Both the position numbers and the translations under genes were made by a program. Below are positions 1 to 8,981 of a stretch of DNA of 64,000 bases, piece after piece. The stretch lies in assembly GCF_031195445.1 (NCBI RefSeq), contig NZ_CP133480.1, positions 1 through 64,000 of the forward strand. The letters run 5' to 3'. Every line of letters begins with the position of its first letter. Positions within the stretch are counted from its first letter, which is position 1. Source of the stretch: Acuticoccus sp. MNP-M23 (GTDB lineage: Bacteria; Pseudomonadota; Alphaproteobacteria; Rhizobiales; Amorphaceae). Under the pieces are notes generated by a model. The model saw only the letters and a list, made by a program, of their open reading frames with translations. It ran no database searches and was not told the origin of the DNA.

Positions 1-30
1 AGGGAAAATATGCGGGAGCTGATGACGTGG

Positions 31-123
31 CGTTGCCCCGAAAGTGTCCCCGCTCATAGCTGGACTCTGTTCGTGTTGTGGTCGCATCGGGACCGTGTTG
101 CAAACTCGTTCGGGGTGAGGCCG
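31..123 (-). repeat. Left arm of 93-bp inverted repeat; 3' end of an IS3-family transposase gene
   Basis: Read on the minus strand, the arm encodes the tail of an IS3-family OrfB (Leu-Thr-Pro-Asn-Glu-Phe-Ala-Thr-Arg, then Asn-Arg-Val-Gln-Leu-stop) and continues into the outer end of the element. The reverse complement of 3388-3480 aligns to it without gaps, with 79 of 93 positions identical. The match stops abruptly at about 123, where the tail of a different IS3 remnant begins. This arm is therefore only the last 25 or so codons plus the terminal end of a lost element. Confidence 0.8.
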
Positions 124-156
124 CGGGCCGCTCCGGTTTCACCGGAGGGGATTTGG

Positions 157-1065
157 TTAAGTTCGTGCAGCCATTTGCCGGTGGTCGTGCCGAGCGGAGT
201 AAGGTTCCTCCGCTGCGGCCGGCGGGATGTTGCCTATGCCCTCCGGGAACTGGCGATTGTTGAATCAGTCGACCTAGGCGAGCGTCGCGGACTTGACGGC
301 TTCGAAGAATTCCACAGGCTACGCCGATGAATGATTTCGGCCTTGCAGAGGCCGTTAATCGTTTCGGCGAGATCGTTGTCGTAGTTGTCTCAGAGGCTGC
401 CGACCCGGGCTCGATTCCCGCCTCGGCCAGGCACTCGGTGTAGCGAATGCGGACGTAATGCAAGCCGCGATCCGAATGGGGCACAAGGCCAGCGCGATGA
501 ACGGGCCGTCGCTCATGCAGCGCCCGCTCCAGAGCGTCCAGCACGAGGCCGGCATGAGCGGTCCGGCTCCCCCCGGCCGACGATGCGGCGGGCATAGGCA
601 TCAATGACGAAGGCGACGTAAACGAAGGCCGCCCAAGTCGAGACATAGATGAAATCCGAGAGCCACAGCCTGTTCGATGCCGTGGCATGGAAGACCCGGT
701 TCACATGGTTGAGTGGGCATGGTGCCGGCCTGTCCTGAATGGTGGTTCCGGACGGGCTTGCCGCGGATCACGCCTTGCAGGCCCATGCTCTGCATGAGCC
801 GCAGGGCGGTTGCAGCGGGCAAAATCGACCCTTCCCGCATCATCTGTCGCCAGACCTTGCGTGCACCATAGACCTCGAAGTTCCGGGTGAAGGCGCGCTC
901 GATCTTGGGCATCAGCTCCAGCTCCTGCTTTGCTCGCGCCGAAAGCTTTGATACATCAAGCCGCCGGGCGACGTGAGGTTGCTAGGTCGACGGAGCGATC
1001 GGCAGTACCTTGTTGTTCGGCTCGACCCCGTACGCACCGCGGTGATCGTCGATGAACGCGATCAT
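157..1065 (-). pseudogene. IS3-family transposase orfB, broken by frameshifts and stops
   Basis: Fragments in several frames line up as one IS3-family OrfB (integrase with a DDE catalytic core). From the N-terminus they are an Ile-Asp-Asp-His-Arg-Gly-Ala-Tyr-Gly start near 1065-985, a Val-Tyr-Gly-Ala-Arg-Lys-Val-Trp block near 870-800, the Trp-Leu-Ser-Asp-Phe core around the first catalytic Asp near 700-600, and a tail with Phe-Asn-Asn-Arg and Ile-Gly-Asn-Ile-Pro-Pro near 270-200 that ends at a stop at 157-159. The tail is interrupted by TAG and TGA codons near 280-270, and the frame changes at least three times. It is clearly non-functional. Confidence 0.85.
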
Positions 1066-1190
1066 GTCTTCGACCGGCGGCTCTGTTCCGCCTGAGCGAA
1101 ATACACCGAAGTTTTGCGCAGGATCTCGTTCGCCTGCCGCAACACGCGGCTCTTCCGCCCGAGTGCATTCAGCCACTTGTTCAGCGAGTG
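1062..1190 (-). pseudogene. IS3-family orfA, C-terminal fragment
   Basis: The minus strand encodes the leucine-zipper end of an IS3-family OrfA: Leu-Arg-Gln-Ala-Asn-Glu-Ile-Leu-Arg-Lys followed by Phe-Ala-Gln-Ala-Glu, with a stop at 1062-1064. It overlaps the start of orfB at 1065 in another frame, the arrangement that allows programmed -1 frameshifting in this family. The N-terminal helix-turn-helix half is absent. The sequence beyond about 1190 belongs to an IS5-type remnant in the opposite orientation, so orfA was cut by another event. Confidence 0.7.
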
Positions 1191-1279
1191 CGCCGAACAG
1201 CAGAAATTCTCAGAGTTCAACACGATAGCCTGCCTGGGCAAGGGGTGTTCATGCGCGTGCTCCAGCACCGCATCCCCTG

Positions 1280-1576
1280 CGCCAAAATGTCGGCCGCGCT
1301 GGCATGCGCCCGGCAAGGTACATGCCGACAAAGGCCAGGAGTATGCCGGTTGCCTCCGCGCCTTCCGCGAGCGTCGTATCACTGACGGCATGCCCGAAAG
1401 GGCATCGAAACATCGCGGCGGCGGGCCACCGGCGCTGGGTCGTAGAACGCACCAATGTCTGGTTTTTTCGCTTCCGCCGCCTCACGGTTCGCTACGAGCG
1501 CCGCCAGGACATCCACCCCGCCTTCACAACCCTCGCCTCCGCCATCATCGCCATGCGGTTCTGCTTGCGGTGGTGA
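1280..1576 (+). pseudogene. IS5-family transposase, C-terminal fragment
   Basis: The plus strand carries the end of an IS5-family DDE transposase in two frames. One frame gives Gly-Lys-Val-His-Ala-Asp-Lys-Gly (the second catalytic Asp region) near 1315-1335. After a frame change the other gives His-Arg-Arg-Trp-Val-Val-Glu-Arg-Thr (the catalytic Glu region), an Arg-Phe-Arg-Arg-Leu-Thr segment and the usual Asp-Ile-His-Pro-Ala-Phe end near 1430-1576. The N-terminal two thirds of the gene is missing, so it cannot transpose. Confidence 0.75.
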
Positions 1577-1788
1577 TGTTCGGTGCTCTTATGGCAAAGC
1601 GCCGACACGCCGATCCCGCGGCATCGGGTCGGCCAAGATGCCCCGCGGTCCGTTGACAGAGGGAAGACAAGATCGTTCCTAGCGCCAACGAGTTTCAGTT
1701 TTGATAGCGAAGCGAGAAGTGCTGCACCTCTCGTGGACCGTTATTACGCTTACCTGCTGGCCAGCAAACGCTTTTGGTGCATTCTTTA

Positions 1789-2468
1789 TGAGAAAAATGA
1801 TTAACCCATGTTTCCCCCGCTCAGGACACAGATTCCTCCGCAATCTTTGCCAGACTTATTTCGGCGAACGCATGTTGTTTACGAGCGTGTATGATAAAAC
1901 ATACTCAAATATGCACCCTAACGCGAACTATATCAAAGACCATGACTTTCTCTTGCAAACTCCGATAGAGACGAGCAATCTGTATCTGGTACAGTGCCGC
2001 CATCCATTGGAATCTCTGATTTCATATTTTGAATTCAAAGTTCATCATAAAAGCGCTTCGGATACAGAGTCCGAATTTTATGATTTCCTCTCAGGTGAGC
2101 TTATATTCTGGAAAAAATTTGTTGATAAGTGGTGCCTTTCGAGTGAAGTGATCAACAATTGAAATATTCATCGAGTTTTGTATAAGGAGCTTTATCAATC
2201 AACTGAGGCCACGCTCGAAAAGGTGATTGCCTTTAACACTGAGGGTGCCGAGGCAATCGATCGATCACGACTGGAAAACACGGTATCGAAGCATACCCAA
2301 TCATTCTCAAGATATGTCGAGGACGGAACGCACGATGGAGTCGTGCGCACAAGAGCGCGAAATATTAGGGATTTTAAATATTTTCGAGAAGATCTCGCTT
2401 TAATTGAAGAGAATTTAATCGAAGGTTATTTGAAGCCTCTATCGATAGACCCGATATTGGTCGAATAG
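1789..2468 (+). pseudogene. Sulfotransferase-like gene interrupted by an in-frame TGA
   Basis: The first half (1789-2162) has a Phe-Pro-Arg-Ser-Gly-His-Arg-Phe-Leu motif, which fits the 5'-phosphosulfate loop of PAPS-dependent sulfotransferases, and about 60 residues later Cys-Arg-His-Pro-Leu-Glu-Ser, which fits the 3'-phosphate-binding region. A TGA at 2160-2162 stops it. The same frame continues immediately (Asn-Ile-His-Arg-Val-Leu-Tyr-Lys-Glu) to a TAG at 2466-2468, with a Leu-Glu-Lys-Val-Ile-Ala-Phe segment typical of the family's C-terminal half. Read through, it would be about 226 residues. A TGG to TGA change would explain the stop. The gene is AT-rich (23 of 60 bases are G or C in 2161-2220) and lies among IS remnants, which points to transfer. 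Family assignment is good; substrate is unknown. Confidence 0.65.
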
Positions 2469-2559
2469 TCGCATTGGGATGCGTTCTAATTCATCGCGGC
2501 GTCCTACCTCACTGCCGAACACCTACGACGCTATTTCGAGACTTCGCCATTTTATCGAT

Positions 2560-2924
2560 GGGGAGACCTGAGAGACCACTTAAGTCCCCTGACGGCTCTG
2601 CATTGCCCACCCGGCGAACGCCGTGAGCAGAGGTCGATCTCGACTGCCGGAAGGGCAACACCGTCCGGCGTCCAGACGATAGGACGGTGTCGGTTCCACA
2701 GGCCATGTGGGGTGCTTCCGCTTTGAACTGCCGGCCCAGGATCTTTTCGGCGGGGCCATGGACAGCTTGACGCCATAGATACTCGCCCGACGCCAGCAAC
2801 CGATCCAGATCTTGATGCCTGCCAGATTGGCGAGGCGGGCAACGCGGTCCGGGCAAGATGTCTCGCCCTGCTTCGGCAGATCATCGTAAAGCCAAACACC
2901 TTTAAAAACCTCGACGAACTGCAT
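2560..2924 (-). pseudogene. IS3-family transposase orfB, internal fragment of a second element
   Basis: On the minus strand from about 2840 the frame reads Ala-Gly-Ile-Lys, Ile-Tyr-Gly-Val-Lys-Leu-Ser and, after degraded stretches, Gly-Trp-Ala-Met-Gln-Ser-Arg near 2600. This spacing matches the region of IS3-family OrfB from the HTH end into the first catalytic Asp and the Val-Val-Gly-Trp motif. Frame changes occur in the middle. It differs in sequence from the orfB remnant at 157-1065, so at least two different IS3 elements have decayed here. Confidence 0.55.
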
Positions 2925-3329
2925 TCAATGAACCGGGCTCGTAAACGCGATTGCGATGCTGGGCCAACCGGCTTTCTTCCGTGTCGAGGATCGGCTGTGC
3001 GGCTGAGAGACGGCCGCAATCAGTTGAACGCGTTCGCGAGGGTCGTAGACTTCGAAGTGTTCCGACCTTCGATGGAGGCGACATTGGGCTCAAGCAACCG
3101 CCCCCCCCCCCGTTCGGCCTTTCGCGCAGCCTCCGTGCGCGTCCTCGCCCATCAGAAAGGGCCGATCAACGAAAGAGATCCGGCCAAGCCGGGGTCGGCG
3201 TCCCACGCGGCCTGCCGTTGTTTCAGAACGCGTTCTTCGAGGTGCTCAGCTTCGTGGAGAGCCTGGACGGTTGCTTCTGCGACCTGTGCCGCAACGAGCC
3301 TCTCCTCCGCAGCCTTTCGGGCGCTCGTC
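2925..3329. other. About 400 bp with no recognisable gene; contains an 11-C run
   Basis: Reading frames on both strands are short and match no family I know. A homopolymer of 11 C residues at 3101-3111 sits in the middle. The stretch lies between a minus-strand IS3 fragment and a plus-strand IS3 tail, so it is probably further degraded mobile-element DNA. Confidence 0.5.
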
Positions 3330-3457
3330 GCATCATTGAGGGATGGCGCACCGACGACCACCGCGACAGGCCGCACACCAGCCTGAGCAGCCTCACTCCG
3401 AACGAGTTTTCAACCCGGTGCCGATGGCGCCACAACACGAACAGAATCCAGCTATGA
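3330..3457 (+). pseudogene. IS3-family transposase orfB, C-terminal fragment
   Basis: The plus-strand frame ends with Ile-Ile-Glu-Gly-Trp-Arg-Thr-Asp, Arg-Pro-His-Thr-Ser-Leu, Leu-Thr-Pro-Asn-Glu-Phe and a final Asn-Arg-Ile-Gln-Leu-stop (TGA at 3455-3457). This is the catalytic Glu helix and tail of IS3-family OrfB. The last 25 or so codons are the same element end as at 31-123 in inverted orientation. No upstream half of the gene is recognisable. Confidence 0.8.
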
Positions 3458-3480
3458 GCGCGGACGCTTCTGGGGCAATG
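3388..3480 (+). repeat. Right arm of 93-bp inverted repeat; outer end of an IS3 element
   Basis: The arm is the reverse-complement partner of 31-123, with 79 of 93 positions identical and no gaps. Similarity runs from inside the transposase tail to about 3480 and then ends, so the element terminus is probably the Cs of the TTGCCCC motif at either outer end (about 33 on the left, about 3478 on the right). Confidence 0.8.
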
Positions 3481-3555
3481 TCAGACCGTGCACATACTTG
3501 TTGCGTGCCCAGTGCGTTGGCAATCGGTCGCAGCGACAACCGTTCTCTTCGCGCG

Positions 3556-3573
3556 ACAGGCTGCAAAGCCTGT
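3556..3573 (+). promoter_or_regulatory. 18-bp inverted repeat upstream of the RND operon
   Basis: Two perfect 7-base arms (ACAGGCT and AGCCTGT) are separated by GCAA. The repeat ends 44 bases before the ATG of the RND adaptor gene at 3618. The position suits an operator for a TetR-like repressor of the pump, or a leader hairpin. No regulator gene is adjacent. This is a pattern call only. Confidence 0.35.
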
Positions 3574-3617
3574 GGCAGGAATAGGCGCGGCCTCAGGTTT
3601 GCGATGGAGCGTCCCAA

Positions 3618-4730
3618 ATGAAAAGCATCCGGCAGGTTGTTACGGTGGGCGTCATCGCTGCGCTGGGTGTCGGTGGCTACATCTACTATCAGGAGGTCGT
3701 GCTCTCCCCTGCCGGGGCGGTGGCGGATGGGCGCCCGCGCGGGCCCAGAACAATCACCGTTGAGGTGATGCCGGCTGAAACCCACAGGCTGGGCGTCGTC
3801 ATCGAGGCGGTGGGGTCCACAAGGGCGCAGCGCTCGGTGGACATTGTCCCGAGCGCTGAAGGCCGGGTCACCGAAACGAACATTGCCGCCGGCCTTGCCG
3901 TGACCACAGGCACCGTTCTGGCGCGGCTCGACGACGACATCGAAAAGGCGATGCTGGCCGAGGCAGAGGCAACGCTTGAGGAAAAGACCGCGGCGCAGGA
4001 GCGCGCGGAAACCTTGCTGCGCAGCAACAATGTCAGCCGCGCCTCCATCGACCAGGTGCGTGCCGAGCTTGCCATTGCCAGCGCTGTCGTGGACCGCGCC
4101 CGACGCGGGCTGGCAGACCGAACGGTGGTCGCCCCGTTCGATGGCGTTCTGGGTCTCACCTCGATCGACATCGGCGCGCGGGTCGATACCTCCACCGTCC
4201 TCACCACCCTCGATGACCTCTCAGCCGTGGAAATCGAATTCGGCATTCCGGAGACCTATTTTGGCCAGATCCGGGAGGGGCAGCCGATCACGGCCACCAC
4301 CGCCGCCTTCCCCGGCCGCGAGTTTCAGGGCGTGGTGGACGCGGTGGACAGCCGCATTGCGCAGACCACGCGGGCCTTCAGGGTGCGTGCGCGCCTTCCC
4401 AACGAGGAGCGTACGCTCCCGGCGGGCATGTTCATGCGGCTCAGCCTTTCGCTGGGTGAGCGCGACGTGGTGGCCGTCAGCGATGAAGCGATCCTCGTCC
4501 AGGGCGGCGACAGCTTCGTGTTTGTGGTGGAGGACGGCAAGGCCGCCCGCCGGCGCGTCACGACGGGCCTGCGGCGCAACAATCTCATCGAGGTCAAGAC
4601 CGGCGTGTCGGACGGCGAGGCCGTGATTGCGCGCGGCCTGCAATCCCTGCGCGACGGCAGCCAGGTGGAGGTGCTAACACCCGCAACGCCGGCGCCAGAC
4701 CCGGCCGGCTCCGCCGAAAGCGCCTCGTGA
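3618..4730 (+). CDS. RND efflux periplasmic adaptor (membrane fusion protein)
   Basis: The product, 370 residues, is an HlyD/AcrA-type adaptor that links an inner-membrane RND pump to an outer-membrane channel. It has a single N-terminal hydrophobic segment (residues 6-25) with no lipobox Cys, so it is probably anchored by an uncleaved helix. A lipoyl-like half-motif follows (Val-Pro-Ser-Ala-Glu-Gly-Arg-Val near 78), then an alpha-hairpin rich in Ala and Glu (about 115-165), the second lipoyl half (Ala-Pro-Phe-Asp-Gly-Val near 175) and beta-barrel domains. The short hairpin resembles MexF/AcrB-HAE1 partners found in environmental Proteobacteria. The stop codon overlaps the pump gene by one base (TGATG), so the two are translationally coupled. 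No outer-membrane factor gene is nearby. Confidence 0.9.
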   Translation: MKSIRQVVTVGVIAALGVGGYIYYQEVVLSPAGAVADGRPRGPRTITVEVMPAETHRLGVVIEAVGSTRAQRSVDIVPSAEGRVTETNIAAGLAVTTGTVLARLDDDIEKAMLAEAEATLEEKTAAQERAETLLRSNNVSRASIDQVRAELAIASAVVDRARRGLADRTVVAPFDGVLGLTSIDIGARVDTSTVLTTLDDLSAVEIEFGIPETYFGQIREGQPITATTAAFPGREFQGVVDAVDSRIAQTTRAFRVRARLPNEERTLPAGMFMRLSLSLGERDVVAVSDEAILVQGGDSFVFVVEDGKAARRRVTTGLRRNNLIEVKTGVSDGEAVIARGLQSLRDGSQVEVLTPATPAPDPAGSAESAS

Positions 4731-7700
4731 TGCTGTCGGACCTGTCGATCCGCCGCCCGGTGCTGGCAGCGGTCGCCAGCCTTCTCATCATCGTGTTCGG
4801 GATCGGCGCGCTCACTCAGCTGCCGATCCGCGAATTGCCGGACATCGACGCGGCCATCGTTTCGGTCCGCACCACTTACACGGGCGCGGCGCCGGAGATC
4901 GTCGACACCGACATCACCGAAATTCTCGAGGGCTCGGTGGCCGGGATTGCCGGGGTGAAAACCATCAGCAGCCAGAGCCGGCGCGGGCGCAGCACGGTGA
5001 CCGTGGAATTTCAGGTCGGCCGCGATATCGACGAAGCGGCCAACGACGTGCGCGACGCGGTGGCACGGGTCCGCGCCGATCTGCCGGACGATGTGAACGA
5101 GCCGCAGGTCTTGAAGAACGACGCGGACTCGGACCCCGTGATGCGCCTTGCCGTCATCAACCCCAACATGACGCCAGCCGAAATCACCGACTATGTGGAC
5201 CGTTACGTCATCGACCGGCTGGCGACAGTGCCCGGCGTCGCCAGTGTCGACATGTACGGCGACCGGCCGATGGCCGTGCGCATCTGGCTCGACAGGCGCG
5301 CGATGGCGGCGCGCAACCTGACCGTCGCCGACATCGAGACCGCGCTGCGCAGCGCCAACGTCGAGCTTCCCGCAGGTGAACTGGAAACGCGCTCGCGCCA
5401 ACTCACCGTGCGGCTCAACAACCGCATTCCCACGGTGGAGGCCTTCGCCAACGTGGTGGTGGACCGTGTCGCCGGCCAACCCATCCGCCTGCGCGACATG
5501 GCCCGCGTGGTGTCCGGCGTGTCGGACGACAGCTCCATCGTGCGCAACAACGGCGTGACCGCCGTCGGCCTTGCGGTGGTGCGCCAGAGCCAGTCCAACA
5601 CCATCGCCATCTCCAATGCAGTCCGCGCGGAAATTGACGCGATGAGCCCCGGTCTGCCGCAAGGCATGGCCATCGAGGTGGGATCGGACGATGCCATCTT
5701 CGTCGGCGCTTCCATCCGCGAGGTGGTGAGCGCGCTCGGCATCTCGCTGGCGCTGGTGGTGGGCGTCATCATCGTGTTCCTGCGCTCGTGGCGCGCGACC
5801 CTCATTCCCGCCATCACCATTCCGGTCGCCCTCGTCGGCACCTTCGTGCTGATCAGCGCCATGGGCTTTTCCATCAATGTGCTCACGCTTCTGGCGCTGC
5901 TGCTCGCCATCGGGCTGGTGGTGGACGATGCCATTGTGGTGCTGGAGAACATCCAGCGCCGGATCGACAATGGCGAATCGCCGCTCAAGGCCAGCGTGCT
6001 CGGCGCCCGGCAGGTGACGTTCGCGGTCATTGCGACCTCGCTCACGCTGATTGCAGTGTTCGTGCCCCTCTCCTTCCTGCAGGGGCAGGTGGGCCGGCTC
6101 TTCACCGAATTCGGCTTCGTGATGGCAAGCGCGGTGCTGATCTCCACCTTCGTGGCGCTCACCGCTTGCCCGGCCCTCGCCTCGAAAATCCTGCGTGGCA
6201 GCAAGCCTGCGCCTGGCGGCACCGCGCACGCGCCGCAGTCCGAGCACTGGCTCCTGCGCGGCTTCCGCGCCGCGGTCACCTTCGCCATCAGCGTCCCCGT
6301 TGCCGTAATCGCCATCGGCCTTGCGGTCGCCTTCATGGGGTACACCATCTACGGCACCATCCCGCAGGAACTCAGCCCCAGCGAGGACCGCGGCGTGGTC
6401 TTCGTGCCGCTCACCGCGCCCCAGGGCAGCACCGTCGCCTTCACCGACATTGCGGCCCAGCAGGTGGAGCGCGTCGCCGACCCGCTCCGGCAGTCGGGCG
6501 ATGTGGAGACCGTGTTCACCTACACAGGCAGCTTCGGCCGGCAGAACCGCGCCTTCGTGGTGATGCGCCTTGCCGACTGGGCCGACCGCGACATGAGCCA
6601 CCGGGACGTGGTGCGCACAATGATGCCGAAGATGGGTGACATCACGGCCGCCAGCGGACGGCCGATCACCCCGTCCGGCCTTGGCTTGCGCGGCAGCCGC
6701 AACCCGCTCTCGATTGTGGTGAGCGGGCCGGATTTCGAGAGCGTGAAGATCTGGGCTGCCGAACTTCTGGAGGCAGCGCGGAACAACCCCCGCCTCACCA
6801 ACATGGAAATGGACTACGAGGAGAACCAGCCGCAGATCGACGTGTCGGTCGACCGCGACAAGGCCGACGATCTGGGCATCAACCTTGGCACCATGGCCTC
6901 CACCCTGCAGACCCTGCTTGCCTCGCGCGAAGTGACCACGTTCGTCGATCGCGGGCGCGAATACCCGGTCCTCCTGCAGGCCGATGTCGGCGACCGCACC
7001 TCCCCGTCGGACATCGACTTCATCTTCGTGCGGGCCGGGGATGGCGAGACCCTGGTGCCGCTGAGTTCGCTGATCAACGTCACCACCACAGCCGCGGCCG
7101 ACGAATTGCGCCGGTACGACCGCCTCCCCTCCATCAGGGTGCAGGGCTCGCTTGCCGACGGCTATTCGTTGGGCGAGGCAATCGCATTCATGGAAGCGGC
7201 TGCCGCTGACCTCCCGGCCGAAGCGCGGATCGGCCTTGCCGGCCAGTCCCAGCAATTCCGCGAAACCTCCAGCGGCGCCATGACCACATTCGGGCTGGCG
7301 CTTCTCATCGTGTTTCTGGTGCTGGCGGCGCAGTTCGAGAGCTTCATCCACCCGCTTGTCATCATGCTGACGGTGCCGCTGGGGGTTGCGGGCGCCGTGT
7401 TCTCGCTGGCAATGACGGGCATATCGCTCAACATCTACAGCCAGATCGGCATCATCCTTCTTGTGGGGCTGATGGCGAAGAACGGCATCCTGATTGTCGA
7501 GTTCGCCAACCAGCTGCGCGATGAGGGTCTTGGCGTGCGCGATGCGGCAATCGAGGCAAGCGTGTTGCGCCTGCGCGCCATCGTGATGACGCTGATCTCC
7601 ACCGTGCTGGGCGCCGTCCCGCTTGTGCTGGCCAGCGGTGCGGGTGCGGAAAGCCGCACCGCCATCGGCATCGTCATCATCGGCGGGCTGATGGTCTCCG

Positions 7701-7840
7701 GCATCCTTACCTTGTTTCTGACGCCGGTGCTCTACACCCTCCTCGCCCCATTCACGACGCCGCGCGCCGCCATCAAGAAGGCAATGGACCACGAGCTTCA
7801 GAACGTCGGCCCCACTGCCGGAAACGCCCCGGCTGAATAG
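4730..7840 (+). CDS. RND multidrug efflux permease, AcrB/HAE1 type
   Basis: The product, 1036 residues, is the proton-driven inner-membrane pump of a tripartite exporter. TM1 is at residues 10-30. A large periplasmic porter domain follows, then a TM bundle near 335-490 that contains the TM4 pair of aspartates (Gly-Leu-Val-Val-Asp-Asp-Ala, about 405) used for proton relay. A second periplasmic domain and a closing TM bundle (about 850-1010) complete the duplicated RND fold. I chose the ATG at 4730 because it overlaps the adaptor stop as TGATG; a GTG one codon upstream is possible. Substrates cannot be read from the sequence; multidrug, solvent or lipid export are all possible. Confidence 0.92.
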   Translation: MLSDLSIRRPVLAAVASLLIIVFGIGALTQLPIRELPDIDAAIVSVRTTYTGAAPEIVDTDITEILEGSVAGIAGVKTISSQSRRGRSTVTVEFQVGRDIDEAANDVRDAVARVRADLPDDVNEPQVLKNDADSDPVMRLAVINPNMTPAEITDYVDRYVIDRLATVPGVASVDMYGDRPMAVRIWLDRRAMAARNLTVADIETALRSANVELPAGELETRSRQLTVRLNNRIPTVEAFANVVVDRVAGQPIRLRDMARVVSGVSDDSSIVRNNGVTAVGLAVVRQSQSNTIAISNAVRAEIDAMSPGLPQGMAIEVGSDDAIFVGASIREVVSALGISLALVVGVIIVFLRSWRATLIPAITIPVALVGTFVLISAMGFSINVLTLLALLLAIGLVVDDAIVVLENIQRRIDNGESPLKASVLGARQVTFAVIATSLTLIAVFVPLSFLQGQVGRLFTEFGFVMASAVLISTFVALTACPALASKILRGSKPAPGGTAHAPQSEHWLLRGFRAAVTFAISVPVAVIAIGLAVAFMGYTIYGTIPQELSPSEDRGVVFVPLTAPQGSTVAFTDIAAQQVERVADPLRQSGDVETVFTYTGSFGRQNRAFVVMRLADWADRDMSHRDVVRTMMPKMGDITAASGRPITPSGLGLRGSRNPLSIVVSGPDFESVKIWAAELLEAARNNPRLTNMEMDYEENQPQIDVSVDRDKADDLGINLGTMASTLQTLLASREVTTFVDRGREYPVLLQADVGDRTSPSDIDFIFVRAGDGETLVPLSSLINVTTTAAADELRRYDRLPSIRVQGSLADGYSLGEAIAFMEAAAADLPAEARIGLAGQSQQFRETSSGAMTTFGLALLIVFLVLAAQFESFIHPLVIMLTVPLGVAGAVFSLAMTGISLNIYSQIGIILLVGLMAKNGILIVEFANQLRDEGLGVRDAAIEASVLRLRAIVMTLISTVLGAVPLVLASGAGAESRTAIGIVIIGGLMVSGILTLFLTPVLYTLLAPFTTPRAAIKKAMDHELQNVGPTAGNAPAE

Positions 7841-7979
7841 GTTATCCGCCGCTTCCCCACGCATCAGCGTCACGGCGACGTGGCGTGGCGCTTGCTTCTA
7901 TGAATTTGCATAGGCAGGATCGGCGGATCGCGCAGCGCGCGTGTTCGAGCGGAACCATCGGAGCAGCGGCAATCCCCCC

Positions 7980-8981
7980 ATGAGTGCGGTATTCACACGA
8001 GCCTGGACGACGCTCATCACGCTGTTCGGGGTCGCGGTAGTCGTCTTCGTCGTGATCCGCATCGCGCCCGGCGACCCCATCGCGATGATGTTGCCCCCCG
8101 GCGCCAGCGACGCCGACATTGCCCGCCTGCGCGCCCTTTACGGGCTCGACAGCAGCATCTTCACCCAGTTCGTGGTCTGGCTCGGCAACGTCGTGCAGGG
8201 CGATTTCGGCACCTCCATCTCGCTCAGGCAGGACGTTGCCAAGGTGGTGCTCTCCCGCCTCCCCGCCACGCTGGAACTTGCGCTGCTTGCGCTTGTCATT
8301 GCCGTTGCCATCGGCGGCACCGCCGCCGTTCTGGCCGCCCGCTTCCGCGACACGGCCACCGAAGCCGTGGTGGATGTCGCCGACGGCATCGCGCTCTCCA
8401 TCCCCGACTTCCTGTGGGGACTCACGTTCATTCTCCTCTTCGGTGTCGCGTTTCCGGTGTTCGAGATTTCGGGGCGGATCTCGCCACGCCTCGAGCTTCC
8501 GTTCGTCACCAACTTCTACCTTCTGGAGTCCATCGTCCGCTTCCGGTTCGACCTTCTGGCCAATCTCCTGTCGCACATGCTGATGCCGGCGCTGGCCCTG
8601 GCCCTGCCGCTGGCCGCTGTCATCGCGCAACTCCTGAAAACATCGCTGAAAGAAGTGATGAACCAGGACTATGTGCTTCTTGCCCGCACCCGCGGCTTCG
8701 GCCAGACCCGCGCACTCCTGCGCGAGGGCCTGCGAAACGCAGTCCTTCCGACCATGACGCTGGTGGGCGTGCAATTCACCTTTCTGATTGGTGGCACCGT
8801 GATTGTGGAGCGGCTGTTCTCCTACGAGGGGCTCGGCAACCTTGCCATCGACGCCGTCATCAACCGCGACCTGCCGCTGATCCAGGGCATCGTCATCCTG
8901 TTTGCGGTGCTGTTCGTCGCCATCAACCTCATCGTCGACCTTCTTTATGCCGTGCTGAACCCGAGGCTCCGTCATGGCTGA
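7980..8981 (+). CDS. ABC transporter permease, DppB/OppB family
   Basis: The product, 333 residues, is the first inner-membrane subunit of a peptide/nickel/oligosaccharide-type importer. It begins with the family's TM1 followed by Ile-Ala-Pro-Gly-Asp-Pro, has about six TM segments, and carries an EAA-type loop near residue 225-245 (Ala-Arg-Thr-Arg-Gly, then Leu-Arg-Asn-Ala). The frame is open from 7941, but the ATG at 7980 puts TM1 at the usual position. The end overlaps the next permease by 8 bp. The four-gene block dppBCDF has no substrate-binding protein at either end. Confidence 0.88.
   Translation: MSAVFTRAWTTLITLFGVAVVVFVVIRIAPGDPIAMMLPPGASDADIARLRALYGLDSSIFTQFVVWLGNVVQGDFGTSISLRQDVAKVVLSRLPATLELALLALVIAVAIGGTAAVLAARFRDTATEAVVDVADGIALSIPDFLWGLTFILLFGVAFPVFEISGRISPRLELPFVTNFYLLESIVRFRFDLLANLLSHMLMPALALALPLAAVIAQLLKTSLKEVMNQDYVLLARTRGFGQTRALLREGLRNAVLPTMTLVGVQFTFLIGGTVIVERLFSYEGLGNLAIDAVINRDLPLIQGIVILFAVLFVAINLIVDLLYAVLNPRLRHG

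Noticed and set aside
1-3480. An intact transposable element
   Set aside because: Every transposase fragment has frameshifts, stops or missing ends, and no complete pair of short terminal repeats with target duplication was found.
4325-7873. A 1182-residue open frame on the minus strand across the first RND pump
   Set aside because: It is the antisense of the adaptor and pump genes, His/Arg/Asp-rich, with no domain. High G+C makes such long shadow frames common.
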